A DNA stretch of 64,000 nucleotides from contig NZ_CP066126.1 in the NCBI RefSeq assembly GCF_020544465.1, positions 3,348,001-3,412,000 of the forward strand. The letters are read 5' to 3'. The notes beneath the pieces are model-generated. The model did no database searches, was not told the DNA's origin, and was given only the letters and a program-made list of their open reading frames with translations. This document shows positions 26,447-35,608 of this stretch, piece by piece. Origin of the DNA: Chromobacterium rhizoryzae (lineage in GTDB: Bacteria > Pseudomonadota > Gammaproteobacteria > Burkholderiales > Chromobacteriaceae). How positions within the stretch are numbered: the first letter of the stretch is position 1; each line of letters begins with the position of its first letter. The translations under genes were made by a program, and so were the position numbers.

Positions 26447-27184
26447 TTATTGAGCCTGATAGTGCTGAATGTCTTGATTGATCGCGCGCAACACGGCCAG
26501 CGGGTCGGCGGCGCGGGTGATGGGCCGGCCTATCACCAGATAATCGGAGCCTGCGGCCAGCGCGGTCGTCGGCGTCATCACCCGGCGCTGATCGTCGGCG
26601 ACGCTGTCCGCCAGGCGGATGCCCGGCGTCACCAGTTTGAATTCGCGGCCCAGCGCGGCTTTCAGTTCGCCGGCTTCCTGGGCCGAACACACCACGCCGT
26701 CCAGCCCGCAGTCGCGGGTCAGCGCGGCCAGCCGCAGCACATGCTCTTGCGGCGAAGCGGCGATGCCGATTTCGGCCAGATCCGCCGCTTCCATGCTGGT
26801 CAGCACCGTCACCGCGATCAAGAGCGGACGCTGGCTGTACGGCGCCAGCGCCTCGCGCGCGGCCTCCATCATCCGGCGGCCGCCGGAGGCGTGCACATTG
26901 ACCATCCAGACGCCGGCTTCCGCCGCCGCCTTGCAAGCATGGGCCACGGTATTGGGAATATCGTGGAACTTCAAATCCAGAAACACCTGAAACCCTCTGG
27001 CCACCAGACTCTCCACCAGGCTGCGGCCGGAGGAGGTGAACAGCTCCTTGCCCACCTTGAGGCGACACTCGCTCGGGTCCAGGCGGCTGGCGAAGCGCAA
27101 GGCGCTGTCCGCGTCGGCAAAGTCCAGGGCCACGACGACGGGCGAAGTCGGCTGCGCCGCGTCGGCTGCGATCAAAGGATTCAT
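26447..27184 (-). CDS. pyrF: Orotidine 5'-phosphate decarboxylase
   Basis: PyrF decarboxylates OMP to UMP in the last step of pyrimidine synthesis. The 245-residue TIM barrel has VALDFAD, KVGKELF and the signature LDLKFHDIPNTV (about residues 68-79) with the Lys-Asp network, and ends with IGRPITRAADP. It heads the pyrF-ugd-hldA transcript, linking UMP supply and UDP-sugar synthesis. The upstream gap to lapB contains a family 2 repeat. Confidence 0.96.
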   Translation of the reverse strand: MNPLIAADAAQPTSPVVVALDFADADSALRFASRLDPSECRLKVGKELFTSSGRSLVESLVARGFQVFLDLKFHDIPNTVAHACKAAAEAGVWMVNVHASGGRRMMEAAREALAPYSQRPLLIAVTVLTSMEAADLAEIGIAASPQEHVLRLAALTRDCGLDGVVCSAQEAGELKAALGREFKLVTPGIRLADSVADDQRRVMTPTTALAAGSDYLVIGRPITRAADPLAVLRAINQDIQHYQAQ

Positions 27185-27277
27185 GCTTGCTCCATTCTTG
27201 CCGCCGACGCTCGCCGACGGCCGGTATTCAAATCAGCGCAGCCGCTCTCTGGCGGCTGCACAACTATCCCTACGCCC

Positions 27278-27363
27278 AAGCCGCTGACAACACCTCGCGG
27301 AGAAGCAGAGGCAAGGCGCGCAGACGTAAGCAGTACATCTAGGCGTTTTGTTCAGCGGCGCTG
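27278..27363. repeat. Family 2 repeat, copy 1
   Basis: Ends AAGCCGCTGACAACACC and TTTTGTTCAGCGGCGCT are imperfect inverted repeats. The interior GAGGCAAGGCGCGCAGACGTA, GCAGTAC is shared with the copy at 58558-58669. It lies between lapB and pyrF. Confidence 0.7.
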
Positions 27364-27367
27364 CTGC

Positions 27368-28528
27368 TTACTGCGATTCCGTCCGGTTGGCGGTGAAGCC
27401 CTCCCACTCGCCGCAGGCCGGGCAATGCCAGAAGAAGGCGCGCGAGCGGAAGTTGCAGCATTTGCAACGGTGCACGCTCAGGCGCTGCGCGTGCTTGAGC
27501 ACCAAGGCGCGCGCCACTTCCGCGTCCATCCGCCCTTCCGGGCTCAATTCGTCCATCTGCGCCTCGATCAAGCGGTAGACGCCGGACAGGCTGGGACGGG
27601 CGTGCACGCCCTCGCGCGCCACTTCCAGCGCTTTTTCCTCGCCCTCGTAAGTGGCGATCTTCTGGTACAGCAGATCGGTCAGTTCCAGCTGCGGGAATGT
27701 CTTCTGATAGCCGCGCAGCAAGGCGATGCCTTCCAGCGGCTTGTCCAGCCGCTCATAGGCGTCGAACAGCCGCTCGGCGGCCATCGACAAGTATTCGTAA
27801 TTCTGCTTTTCAATGTTCTGCCAGGCCGCGATCGCCGCCTCCACATGACCGCCGGCGAACTCGATATCTCCGAGGATCAAGCTGGCGCGCACGCACTTGC
27901 GGTTGGCCGTGAACGCTTCTTCCACATAGTGGCGCGCTTGTTCGCTATTGGATTTGTACAACTCGCCCTGGGCCAGTTCGCAATAGAACTGCGCCACCTC
28001 GTGCTGGAAGGAATGCGCGTCGCTGCGCAACTCCTTGGCGGTGGCGATGGCCTTGTGCCAATCGCGGTCCTGCTGGTAGATGTCCAGCAGCTGACGCCGC
28101 GCGGCCAGGCCCATATTGCCGTCCTGCAGCTTGATCAGAATCTCTTCCGCCCGGTCCACCAGACCCGCTTTACGGAAATCCTGGGCCAATTCGAAGCGCA
28201 CCGCGTCGCGGTGCTCGGCCGGCAGATCCGGCGCGTCCAGCATGCGCTGATGCAACCGGATGGCGCGGTCGTTCTCCCCGCGCTTGCGGTAGAGCTTGCC
28301 CAAGGTGTGCTGCAACTCCAGCGCCGACCCTTGCTGGCGCGCCACTTCGGCCAGGGCCGAGGCGGCGATATCGGTCTTGTCCTCCACCAGCGCGTCCAGG
28401 CCGCGGAAAAATCCGGTCGGCACCGCCTTCGCCTGTTTCAGCACCGTGCGCATGTCCACGCGCGCGGCAAACCAACCCAGGCCGAAAAAGGCCGGAAACA
28501 ATAGCAACCACCACAAATCCAGTTCCAA
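27368..28528 (-). CDS. lapB: Lipopolysaccharide assembly protein B
   Basis: LapB (YciM) is a membrane-anchored TPR protein that controls LpxC turnover and so LPS synthesis. The N-terminal anchor is WWLLLFPAFFGLGWFAARVDM, followed by TPR repeats over most of the 386 residues and a C-terminal rubredoxin-like zinc knuckle, CKCC and CPAC. I place the start at TTG 28528, giving LELDLWW, because GGAAAGGA lies 6 bases upstream and homologues start just before the anchor; an in-frame ATG at 28597 would add 23 residues. It follows lapA in the same operon. Confidence 0.9.
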   Translation of the reverse strand: MELDLWWLLLFPAFFGLGWFAARVDMRTVLKQAKAVPTGFFRGLDALVEDKTDIAASALAEVARQQGSALELQHTLGKLYRKRGENDRAIRLHQRMLDAPDLPAEHRDAVRFELAQDFRKAGLVDRAEEILIKLQDGNMGLAARRQLLDIYQQDRDWHKAIATAKELRSDAHSFQHEVAQFYCELAQGELYKSNSEQARHYVEEAFTANRKCVRASLILGDIEFAGGHVEAAIAAWQNIEKQNYEYLSMAAERLFDAYERLDKPLEGIALLRGYQKTFPQLELTDLLYQKIATYEGEEKALEVAREGVHARPSLSGVYRLIEAQMDELSPEGRMDAEVARALVLKHAQRLSVHRCKCCNFRSRAFFWHCPACGEWEGFTANRTESQ

Positions 28529-28648
28529 CAGCAATCCTTTCCGGACAAACAACAACAGCCGCTCCCGGGCGGCATCATCAAGAACGACGGATTCCATCGC
28601 GGCGGCGCCTAGGCGCGGCGCCGGCTCGCTCCGCCGCTCGCGCTAGGC

Positions 28649-28942
28649 TCAATCGGCGATCGCGTCGCTGGGGTCGCTGATCACCTTGCTGGCGGGGGGA
28701 CGGTTGCGCAATTCTTTTTTCAATTGGGACAGCTCTTTCCGGCTGCGCAGATAATAGCCGAGCGTGGCGAGCAGACCGACCAGCGCGCCAACCACGAAAA
28801 ACAGCAGCAGAAACACAATCAGCGGCGCGGACCAGGACTGGCCGAAGAACAATTTGAATTCAACCGCATGGCTGTTTTGCACGGTGACCGCGATCAGGAA
28901 TACCAACAGGGCCAATTCAACGATACGAAGCAGGTAACGCAT
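28649..28942 (-). CDS. lapA: Lipopolysaccharide assembly protein A
   Basis: A 97-residue inner-membrane protein of the LapA (DUF1049) family, partner of LapB. It has two transmembrane segments, IVELALLVFLIAVTVQNS and LIVFLLLFFVVGALVGLLATL, and then a basic coiled tail LRSRKELSQLKKELRNR. The conserved QNS at the end of the first segment is typical. It precedes lapB and follows ihfB, the usual order in this group. Confidence 0.92.
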   Translation of the reverse strand: MRYLLRIVELALLVFLIAVTVQNSHAVEFKLFFGQSWSAPLIVFLLLFFVVGALVGLLATLGYYLRSRKELSQLKKELRNRPPASKVISDPSDAIAD

Positions 28943-29020
28943 GATCTCGCTCGATTTGTTTGCCGGAGTGCAAGTTTAAACGATAGCCCGGCGCAACCCA
29001 AGCTGGAATTTCAGCCGCGC

Positions 29021-29050
29021 AAAGAAAAAGCGCCGCAAAAAGCGGCGCTT
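29021..29050 (-). terminator. Terminator after ihfB
   Basis: On the minus strand AGCGCCGC-TTTTT-GCGGCGCT is followed by TTTTCTTT. It lies 28 bp past the ihfB stop, so lapAB probably have their own promoter or depend on read-through. Confidence 0.85.
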
Positions 29051-29077
29051 CGGATTCGCTAGACAGGGCTTGAACGC

Positions 29078-29392
29078 CTAGGCTTCGCTCTGCTCCAACA
29101 GGGACAGATCGACGCGTTCGCGCAATTCTTTACCCGCCTTGAAATGCGGCACATATTTCTCAGGAACCGAGACGCTGGTGCCCGACTTGGGGTTGCGGCC
29201 AATCCGCGGCGGACGGTAGTTCAAATCGAAACTGCCGAAACCGCGGATTTCAATCCGGTTTCCCTGCGCCAGGTTATTGGCCATCGCATCCAAAATGGTT
29301 TTGACGGCCAACTCAGCGTCTTTGTAGACCAACTGAGAATTGCGCTCGGCGAGTCGTTCCGACAGCCTAGCGATCAGCTCAGATTTGGTCAT
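29078..29392 (-). CDS. ihfB: Integration host factor beta subunit
   Basis: IHF-beta forms a heterodimer with IHF-alpha that sharply bends DNA. The 104-residue HU-fold protein starts MTKSELIARLSERL and has the DNA-binding arm RIEIRGFGSFDLNYRPPRIGRNPKSG, with the intercalating Pro in NPKSG. It follows rpsA by 7 bp, the standard rpsA-ihfB arrangement. Confidence 0.96.
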   Translation of the reverse strand: MTKSELIARLSERLAERNSQLVYKDAELAVKTILDAMANNLAQGNRIEIRGFGSFDLNYRPPRIGRNPKSGTSVSVPEKYVPHFKAGKELRERVDLSLLEQSEA

Positions 29393-29399
29393 GTCTCAA

Positions 29400-31091
29400 T
29401 TACTCGTTAGAGCCGGACAGTTTTGCCTTCAGCAAGGCACCCAGATTGGTGGTGCCAGCGGAAGCGCTGTCAACGGACAGGCTCTTCAGAGCAACGTTGT
29501 CTTCCTGAGCGTCTTTAGCCTTGATGGACAGGCTGATGTTGCGGGACTTGCGGTCCACGGCAATGATCACGGCTTCCACTTCTTCGCCGTCCTTCAGAAC
29601 GGAGCGAGCGTCTTCCACGCGGTCGCGGGACAGTTCGGAAGCGCGCAGGTAGCCTTCAACATCGGTGTCCAGAGTCACGACGGCGCCTTTGGCGTCAACG
29701 GACTTCACGGTGCCCTTAACCAGAGCGCCCTTGTCGTTCATCGCAACGAAGTTGTTGAACGGATCGCCTTCCATCTGCTTGATGCCCAGGGAAATGCGCT
29801 CTTTCTCAACGTCGATGGACAGAACAACGGCTTCAACCTCGTCGCCCTTCTTGAACTTGCGCACGGCTTCTTCGCCAGCTTCGTTCCAGGACAGGTCGGA
29901 CAGGTGAACCAGGCCGTCGATGCCGCCCGGCAGGCCAACGAACACGCCGAAGTCGGTGATGGACTTGATCGCGCCCTTCAGCTTGTCGCCTTTGTGGAAG
30001 TTGTCGGCAAACTCGTTCCACGGGTTGGCCAGGCACTGCTTCATGCCCAGGGAGATGCGACGACGGTCTTCGTCGATTTCCAGGATCATCACTTCCACTT
30101 CGTCGCCAACCTGAACAACCTTGGACGGGTGTACGTTCTTGTTGGTCCAGTCCATTTCGGACACGTGCACCAGGCCTTCGATGCCCTGTTCGATTTCCAC
30201 GAACGCGCCGTAGTCGGTCAGGTTGGTCACCTTGCCGAACAGACGGGTGCCGGACGGGTAGCGGCGGGACAGGCCCACCCACGGATCTTCGCCCAGTTGC
30301 TTCAGACCCAGGGATACGCGGTTCTTCTCTTGGTCGAACTTCAGTACCTTGGCTTCCACTTCGTCGCCCACGGCCAGAACTTCGGACGGGTGCTTCACGC
30401 GGCGCCATGCCAGGTCGGTGATGTGCAGCAGACCATCGATGCCGCCCAGGTCAACGAACGCACCGTAGTCGGTGATGTTCTTGACGATACCCTTGATGAT
30501 GGCGCCCTCTTTCAGGGTTTCCAGCAGAGCTTTGCGCTCTTCGCCCAGGGTTTCTTCCAGCACGGAACGACGGGACACAACAACGTTGTTGCGCTTGCGA
30601 TCCAGCTTGATGACCTTGAATTCGATCTGTTTGTTTTCGTACGGGGTGGTGTCTTTCACCGGACGCACGTCAACCAGGGAACCCGGCAGGAAGGCGCGGA
30701 TGCCGTTGACCATAACGGTCAGGCCGCCTTTGACTTTGCCGCTGATCAGACCGGACAGGATCTTGCCGGTTTCCAGAGCCTCTTCCAGCTCCACCCAAGC
30801 GGCCAGGCGCTTGGCTTTTTCGCGGGACAGCTTGGTTTCGCCAAAGCCGTTTTCCAGCGCGTCGATGGCGACGGTAACGAAGTCGCCGATGGCCACTTCG
30901 ACCACGCCTTGGTCGTTCTTGAATTCTTCAGCCGGAATCAGGGACTCGGACTTGAGGCCTGCGTTCACGGTTACAAAGTTGGAATCAACTGCCACCACTT
31001 CGGCAGTGATCACCTCGCCCACGCGCATGTCGTGAAGGGTCAGGCTTTCCTCAAACAGCTGAGCGAAGTTTTCCATGGAGAGGGTAGTCAT
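29400..31091 (-). CDS. rpsA: 30S ribosomal protein S1
   Basis: S1 binds mRNA on the 30S subunit to aid initiation. The 563-residue protein consists of six S1 domains, with repeated VKGIVKNITDYGAFVDLGG-type segments. It starts MTTLSMENFAQLFEESL, a near-universal S1 opening; the TTG just upstream is not needed. Codon use is less GC3-extreme than its neighbours, as expected for a highly expressed gene. It lies 92 bp after cmk and 7 bp before ihfB. Confidence 0.97.
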   Translation of the reverse strand: MTTLSMENFAQLFEESLTLHDMRVGEVITAEVVAVDSNFVTVNAGLKSESLIPAEEFKNDQGVVEVAIGDFVTVAIDALENGFGETKLSREKAKRLAAWVELEEALETGKILSGLISGKVKGGLTVMVNGIRAFLPGSLVDVRPVKDTTPYENKQIEFKVIKLDRKRNNVVVSRRSVLEETLGEERKALLETLKEGAIIKGIVKNITDYGAFVDLGGIDGLLHITDLAWRRVKHPSEVLAVGDEVEAKVLKFDQEKNRVSLGLKQLGEDPWVGLSRRYPSGTRLFGKVTNLTDYGAFVEIEQGIEGLVHVSEMDWTNKNVHPSKVVQVGDEVEVMILEIDEDRRRISLGMKQCLANPWNEFADNFHKGDKLKGAIKSITDFGVFVGLPGGIDGLVHLSDLSWNEAGEEAVRKFKKGDEVEAVVLSIDVEKERISLGIKQMEGDPFNNFVAMNDKGALVKGTVKSVDAKGAVVTLDTDVEGYLRASELSRDRVEDARSVLKDGEEVEAVIIAVDRKSRNISLSIKAKDAQEDNVALKSLSVDSASAGTTNLGALLKAKLSGSNE

Positions 31092-31183
31092 CAAGCGTAC
31101 TCTCGGTGCGCGCCTTGCGGCGTGCGGGGTTAGGGTTGCACAACGGGTTTATTGCCTTGCAGCATTTTCACCCGACAAAAAAA

Positions 31184-31852
31184 TCATAGGCCGGAGACCT
31201 GTCTTTCCTCGAACCAACGTAGAACCTGTGCGACCGCCTGGTCGATGGTCAGCTCCGTGGTGTCGAGCAAAAAGGCGTCCGGCTCCTGGCGCAGCGGCGC
31301 TACCGGCCGGGCGGCATCGCGCGCGTCCCGATCGATAATGTCCTGCAGAATCCGTGGGAGATTAGCAGAATCTCCCTTGCCGATCAACTGCTTATAGCGG
31401 CGCTCGGCGCGTTCCTCGGCGCTGGCGGTCAAAAACACCTTCAAGGCGGCGGCGGGAAACACCACCGAACCCATGTCGCGGCCGTCCGTCACCAGGCCCG
31501 GCAACTGGCAGAAATCGCGTTGGCGCTGCAACAGCGCGGCGCGCACCGCCGGCAGCGCGCCCACCTTGGACGCGCCGATGCCGATTTCCTCGCTGCGTAT
31601 CGCCGCGCTGGCGTCGTTGCTCTCCAGCCACACCGCCCCGTCGGCGAACTCCACCGGCAAGCCGGAGGCGGCCGCGGCCAGGCCCGGCTCGTCGTCCCAG
31701 CCTATATTGTGACGCTGCGCGAACAGCGCCAGCAGCCGGTAGAGCGAGCCCGAATCCAGATAATGAAAACCCAGCCGCGCGGCGACCAGGGCGGCGACGG
31801 TGCCCTTGCCCGAGGCGGACGGGCCGTCGATGGCGATGACAGGTGCGGTCAT
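31184..31852 (-). CDS. cmk: Cytidylate kinase
   Basis: Cmk phosphorylates CMP and dCMP. The 222-residue protein has the P-loop AIDGPSASGKGT (7-18), GYLDSGSLYR-type segment HYLDSGSLYRLLA, TDGRDMGSVVFP and the lid RDARDAARPVAPLR. It heads the cmk-rpsA-ihfB string. In many betaproteobacteria aroA precedes cmk on the same strand; here aroA is divergent, 229 bp away. Confidence 0.96.
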   Translation of the reverse strand: MTAPVIAIDGPSASGKGTVAALVAARLGFHYLDSGSLYRLLALFAQRHNIGWDDEPGLAAAASGLPVEFADGAVWLESNDASAAIRSEEIGIGASKVGALPAVRAALLQRQRDFCQLPGLVTDGRDMGSVVFPAAALKVFLTASAEERAERRYKQLIGKGDSANLPRILQDIIDRDARDAARPVAPLRQEPDAFLLDTTELTIDQAVAQVLRWFEERQVSGL

Positions 31853-32081
31853 GTACAGACGATGTCCTTGCAGAAATTCGCGCCGGCCGCCGCGACGGGC
31901 AACCGGCCAAACCGTCGATTTTATCTCAAAGCCGCGGGCCGGCGCAGCAAGATTCTACGACGCGCGCCGCGCCGACGCGCCGCCACGCGGGTTTGCGCAA
32001 AGACCTTCCTGGCGGTTACATTGTCCGACGGGCGCCGCGTCGCCCTTCGCCAACCCCAAGAACACAAGATCCCGAACCGCC

Positions 32082-33374
32082 ATGGAACAACTGCATCTCG
32101 CCCCCGTCCTCCGCCTGTCCGGCGCCATCAAGCTCCCCGGCTCGAAAAGCATCTCCAACCGCACCCTGCTGCTGGCCGCGCTGGGCAGCGGCAGCACCCT
32201 GGTGCGCGATCTGCTGGATTCGGACGACATCCGCCACATGCTGGCGGCGCTGAAGCTGCTGGGCGTGGAGATCGAACAGATAGGCGACAGCCGCGACTTC
32301 CGCGTGCAGGGCGTGGGCGGCGAATTTCCGGTTAAAAGCGCAGATCTATTCCTCGGCAACGCCGGCACCGCCTTCCGCCCGCTGACCGCCGCGCTGGCGC
32401 TGATGCAGGGCGACTACCAACTCAGCGGCGTGCCGCGCATGCACGAACGGCCGATCGGCGATCTGGTGGACGCGCTGCGCGTGGCCGGCGCCAAGATTCA
32501 GTACCAAGGCCAGCCCGGCTACCCGCCGCTGACCATCGCGCCGGCGCAACTGGAGGCCGGCCGGATCATCCCGGTCAAGGGCAATGTGTCCAGCCAGTTC
32601 CTCACCGCCTTGCTGATGGCGCTGCCGCTGACCGGCGAAACCGCGGTCATCGAAGTCAGCGGCGAGCTGATCTCCAAGCCCTATATCGAAATCACCCTCA
32701 ACCTGATGGCGCGCTTCGGCGTGCGGGTTGAGCGCGACGGCTGGCGCCGCTTCACCATCCCCGGCGGCCAGACTTACATCTCCCCGGGAGAGGTTCACGT
32801 GGAAGGCGACGCCTCCAGCGCGTCCTATTTCCTCGCCGCCGGCGCGCTGGCGGGCGGCCCGGTGCGGGTGGAGGGCGTGGGCGCGGACAGCATTCAGGGC
32901 GACGTCAAGTTCGCCGACGCGCTGCGCCTGATGGGCGCCGAAGTCAGCATGGGGCCCAATTGGATAGAAGCCCGCGCCAGCCTCCCGCTCAAGGCGATAG
33001 ACGCCGACTTCAACCACATCCCGGACGCGGCGATGACCTTGGCGGTGGCGGCGCTGGCCGCCGACGGCACCAGCACGCTGCGCAATATCGAGAGCTGGCG
33101 CGTCAAGGAAACCGACCGCCTGAGCGCGATGGCCGCCGAGCTGCGCAAGGTCGGCGCCGTGGTGGAAGAAGGCCAGGACTACATCCGCATCACCCCGCCG
33201 CCGGCCTTGACGCCGAACGCCGAGATCGACACCTACGACGACCACCGCATGGCGATGTGCTTCTCCCTGATTTCGCTGCTGGGCGCCCCGGTCACCATCA
33301 ACGACCCCAAATGCGTGGCCAAGACCTTCCCCGATTACTTCGACGCGCTGGCCGCGCTGAGCGCTCAGGCATAA
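32082..33374 (+). CDS. aroA: 3-Phosphoshikimate 1-carboxyvinyltransferase (EPSP synthase)
   Basis: AroA joins shikimate-3-phosphate and PEP in the aromatic pathway. The 430-residue protein has GSKSISNRTLLLAAL, the PEP-site motif LGNAGTAFRPLTAAL, the central GNVSSQFLTALL and the C-terminal WRVKETDRLSAMA. GNAGTA and length are those of class I EPSP synthases. The start ATGGAACAACTG lies just before the first conserved strand. A terminator follows at 33395. Confidence 0.96.
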   Translation: MEQLHLAPVLRLSGAIKLPGSKSISNRTLLLAALGSGSTLVRDLLDSDDIRHMLAALKLLGVEIEQIGDSRDFRVQGVGGEFPVKSADLFLGNAGTAFRPLTAALALMQGDYQLSGVPRMHERPIGDLVDALRVAGAKIQYQGQPGYPPLTIAPAQLEAGRIIPVKGNVSSQFLTALLMALPLTGETAVIEVSGELISKPYIEITLNLMARFGVRVERDGWRRFTIPGGQTYISPGEVHVEGDASSASYFLAAGALAGGPVRVEGVGADSIQGDVKFADALRLMGAEVSMGPNWIEARASLPLKAIDADFNHIPDAAMTLAVAALAADGTSTLRNIESWRVKETDRLSAMAAELRKVGAVVEEGQDYIRITPPPALTPNAEIDTYDDHRMAMCFSLISLLGAPVTINDPKCVAKTFPDYFDALAALSAQA

Positions 33375-33394
33375 ACGCCGCAGCGCCCCGATCC

Positions 33395-33424
33395 AGCCCC
33401 GCCCCGGCGGGGCTTTGTTTTGCC
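33395..33424 (+). terminator. Terminator after aroA
   Basis: GCCCCGCC-CC-GGCGGGGC is followed by TTTGTTTT; it begins 20 bp after the stop codon. Confidence 0.8.
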
Positions 33425-33492
33425 CGCCGCTTGCGCCCCGCCCGCCGATAAAACACAATATATGGATCACAAAAACAGAAAGACGCTAAATA

Positions 33493-33912
33493 ATGGAAAA
33501 CTTCTTCGCCCTACGCCGCCAATTCATGCAGCAGTTCGACATCCCCAGCCCGGCTCAGCCGCAATGGCAGCCGCAGCAGCTGGCGATGTGGGAGACCATG
33601 CTGGGCGAAGAGCTGGCGGAATTCCAGCAAGCGCTGGCCGACTACAAGCGCCAGGACGGCGATGATGCGAAACGCGCGCGGCGGATGGCGGAGCTGCTGG
33701 CCGAGGGCGTGGACGTGCTCAATGTGCTCAGCGGCCTGCTGATGTCGCAAGGCCTGCCGCTGGAAGAGATGACGCGGGAGATCCACGCCGCCAATATGCG
33801 CAAATGCGTGGACGGCAAGATTGTGCGCCGCGAGGACGGCAAGGTGCTGAAGCCGGCCGGCTGGCGGCCGGCCGACAAGGAAGGAGTGATACGCCGGGCG
33901 CTGGAGTCCTGA
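33493..33912 (+). CDS. MazG/phosphoribosyl-ATP pyrophosphohydrolase-like protein
   Basis: A 139-residue all-alpha NTP-pyrophosphohydrolase-type protein. The metal-binding pattern EELAEFQQAL (about residues 36-45) followed by AEGVDVLNVLSGLLMSQG fits the ExxE ... ExxD layout of this superfamily. The C-terminus, MRKCVDGKIVRREDGKVLKPAGW, resembles phage and bacterial single-domain members that handle nucleotides. Its TGA overlaps the first base of a family 1 repeat. The precise substrate is unknown. Confidence 0.82.
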   Translation: MENFFALRRQFMQQFDIPSPAQPQWQPQQLAMWETMLGEELAEFQQALADYKRQDGDDAKRARRMAELLAEGVDVLNVLSGLLMSQGLPLEEMTREIHAANMRKCVDGKIVRREDGKVLKPAGWRPADKEGVIRRALES

Positions 33913-34055
33913 AAACCTGTTTACGTTCTGCTGCGCGTCGTGAAACGTGACGCGGCGAGTACCGCTTCGAAATGCTCATGCACCACGTGTACATTCCGCT
34001 TTCTCAGCCGCAACGCCTTGTCTCATCTTAGCTCGCGAGATCGTAAACAGGTTCT
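33912..34055 (+). repeat. Family 1 repeat, full copy
   Basis: A 144-bp copy. Ends AAAACCTGTTTACGTTC and GATCGTAAACAGGTTCT; core ATGCTCATGCACCACGTGTAC then ATTCCGCTTTCTCAGCCG. The left end coincides with the stop codon of the preceding gene. Confidence 0.93.
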
Positions 34056-34097
34056 GAGAGCCCGATAAAGCCCGCCGCGCGTCGGCGGCAACGGCGC

Positions 34098-34730
34098 TCA
34101 ATGATCCCGCCGCGCGAACAGCCGGGCGATGCCGTGGTAATGCGGCTGCCCATGGCCGACATCCAGCGCATACTCCTCTTGATAGGCCAGCAGGCTCAGC
34201 GCCGAGAACTGACGGCGCAGCTCTCCCGGCTGGTAGTAATGCTTGACGTAGGAGGCCGTCTCGCTGGCCACCCGGCCCAGGGCGTCGCACCCCGGATCGT
34301 CGACCGTGAACACCGATACGAACAGATGGCCGCCCGGCTCCAGCGCGGCGGCCATCTGGCGCGCCAGCGCCTCGCCCTCGTCCGCACCCAAATGATCCAG
34401 CGAAGTATTCGCGACGATCAGCCGGAAACGCCCCGGCTCCAGCTCCAGGCCGGCCAGATCCGCCACCCTGCCGCTTACGTTCAGCCTGCGCTCGTCCGCC
34501 GCCTCGCCCAGACTCGCGATCGCCTCCGCTGAACCGTCCACCGCCGTCATCGCGAAGCCCCGCTGAGCCAGAAACAAGGCGTTGCGACCCTGGCCGCAGC
34601 CCAGATCCAGGCCGGCTCCGTCGCCCGCCACATGATATTTTTCCAGATACTGGACCAAGGACGGGGACGGCTTGTCCCCGTAGAAGGACGTGCTCGAACG
34701 ATACACGCCGTCGAAACCCGCTGCTGTCAT
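34098..34730 (-). CDS. SAM-dependent methyltransferase, TehB-like
   Basis: A 210-residue class I methyltransferase. The SAM loop is LDLGCGQGRNALFLAQRG (about residues 41-58), followed by acidic residue motif AVDGSAEA and the post-I motif VANTSLDHL. The layout with FYGDKPSPSLVQYL at the N-terminus resembles the TehB/thiopurine-type small methyltransferases; the acceptor is unknown. It is transcribed toward the repeat at 33912-34055. Confidence 0.85.
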   Translation of the reverse strand: MTAAGFDGVYRSSTSFYGDKPSPSLVQYLEKYHVAGDGAGLDLGCGQGRNALFLAQRGFAMTAVDGSAEAIASLGEAADERRLNVSGRVADLAGLELEPGRFRLIVANTSLDHLGADEGEALARQMAAALEPGGHLFVSVFTVDDPGCDALGRVASETASYVKHYYQPGELRRQFSALSLLAYQEEYALDVGHGQPHYHGIARLFARRDH

Positions 34731-34874
34731 GATGATGCCCCCGTCTCGGCTGCCCGCCTACGGCCTACCCCGGCCCGGGTGCATCCCAGGATACCTGTAC
34801 GATAAGCCACCTACCCTTTTGGACAGCATAGACGATGTCCCCAGCAAGAACATCCCTATCGATTTAGCTATTCA

Positions 34875-35504
34875 TCAAATCATTTGCGGCAGCGCGTGCA
34901 AGGACTGCGCCGGCAGCATTTCCAGCAACAGCCAGATCGCGGTTCCCGCCAGCATCGCCGCCATGCCGCAATTGAAAACCCTCAACCGGCGCGGCGACGC
35001 CAGGAAGCGGCGCGCGGCCACGCCGGACCCCGCCCACAGCGCGATGCACGGCAGGCCGATGACGAAAGTCAGCGCCGCGAACAGCAGGCCGGCATGCCAG
35101 GCGTTCATCTTGGCCGGCAGAAACACCATCGCGATATTGAAACCCATCAGCCACACCTTGGGATTCAACCAGTTGAACAGCACCCCGCCCCAAAACCCCA
35201 TAGGCGCGCCGCCGGACTCGCCCGCGGACGGCGCCGAGCGCGCCATGCCCCAGGACAGCCACAGCAAATACAGGCAGCCGGCCATGGCCAGGTAAATCTG
35301 CACCGAAGCGATGACGGCGACCAGGCTGCCCAGGAACACCGTCAACAAGCCCACCTGCACCGACAGGCCCAGCGACATGCCCAGCAAGGCCGGCACCGTG
35401 CGGGAAAAACCATGATTGACCCCGGACGAGGCCAATACCAGATTGTTCGGCCCCGGCGTGATCGACATCACCAACAGATAAGTCACCAACGCAACAAAGT
35501 TCAT
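34875..35504 (-). CDS. LysE/RhtB-family amino-acid exporter
   Basis: A 209-residue inner-membrane exporter of the LysE family, with six hydrophobic segments, the family marker ITPGPNNLVLASSGVNHGF near residue 14, and FNWLNPKVWLMGF in the middle. The start ATGAACTTTGTT was chosen over a longer one since it begins right at the first membrane segment. It is divergent from a MocR-type regulator, the usual arrangement when the regulator controls the exporter. The exported amino acid is unknown. Confidence 0.9.
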   Translation of the reverse strand: MNFVALVTYLLVMSITPGPNNLVLASSGVNHGFSRTVPALLGMSLGLSVQVGLLTVFLGSLVAVIASVQIYLAMAGCLYLLWLSWGMARSAPSAGESGGAPMGFWGGVLFNWLNPKVWLMGFNIAMVFLPAKMNAWHAGLLFAALTFVIGLPCIALWAGSGVAARRFLASPRRLRVFNCGMAAMLAGTAIWLLLEMLPAQSLHALPQMI

Positions 35505-35608
35505 TACCGCTCCAAACCATAGCCAGCGGCCGGACAATCCGGACGCGACATGTTTTCAATGCTGGCCATGATAACGCCGCCGCAACATCGAATACAGATT
35601 CAGAAAAA

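Noticed and set aside
25220..28504. A 1094-codon open frame on the plus strand opposite ugd, pyrF and lapB
   Set aside because: It is the antisense shadow of well-identified genes in GC-rich DNA; its translation is His/Gln/Arg-rich with no domain.
29340..31133. A 597-codon plus-strand frame opposite rpsA
   Set aside because: rpsA is certain on the minus strand; the opposite frame is a product of its repeated domains.
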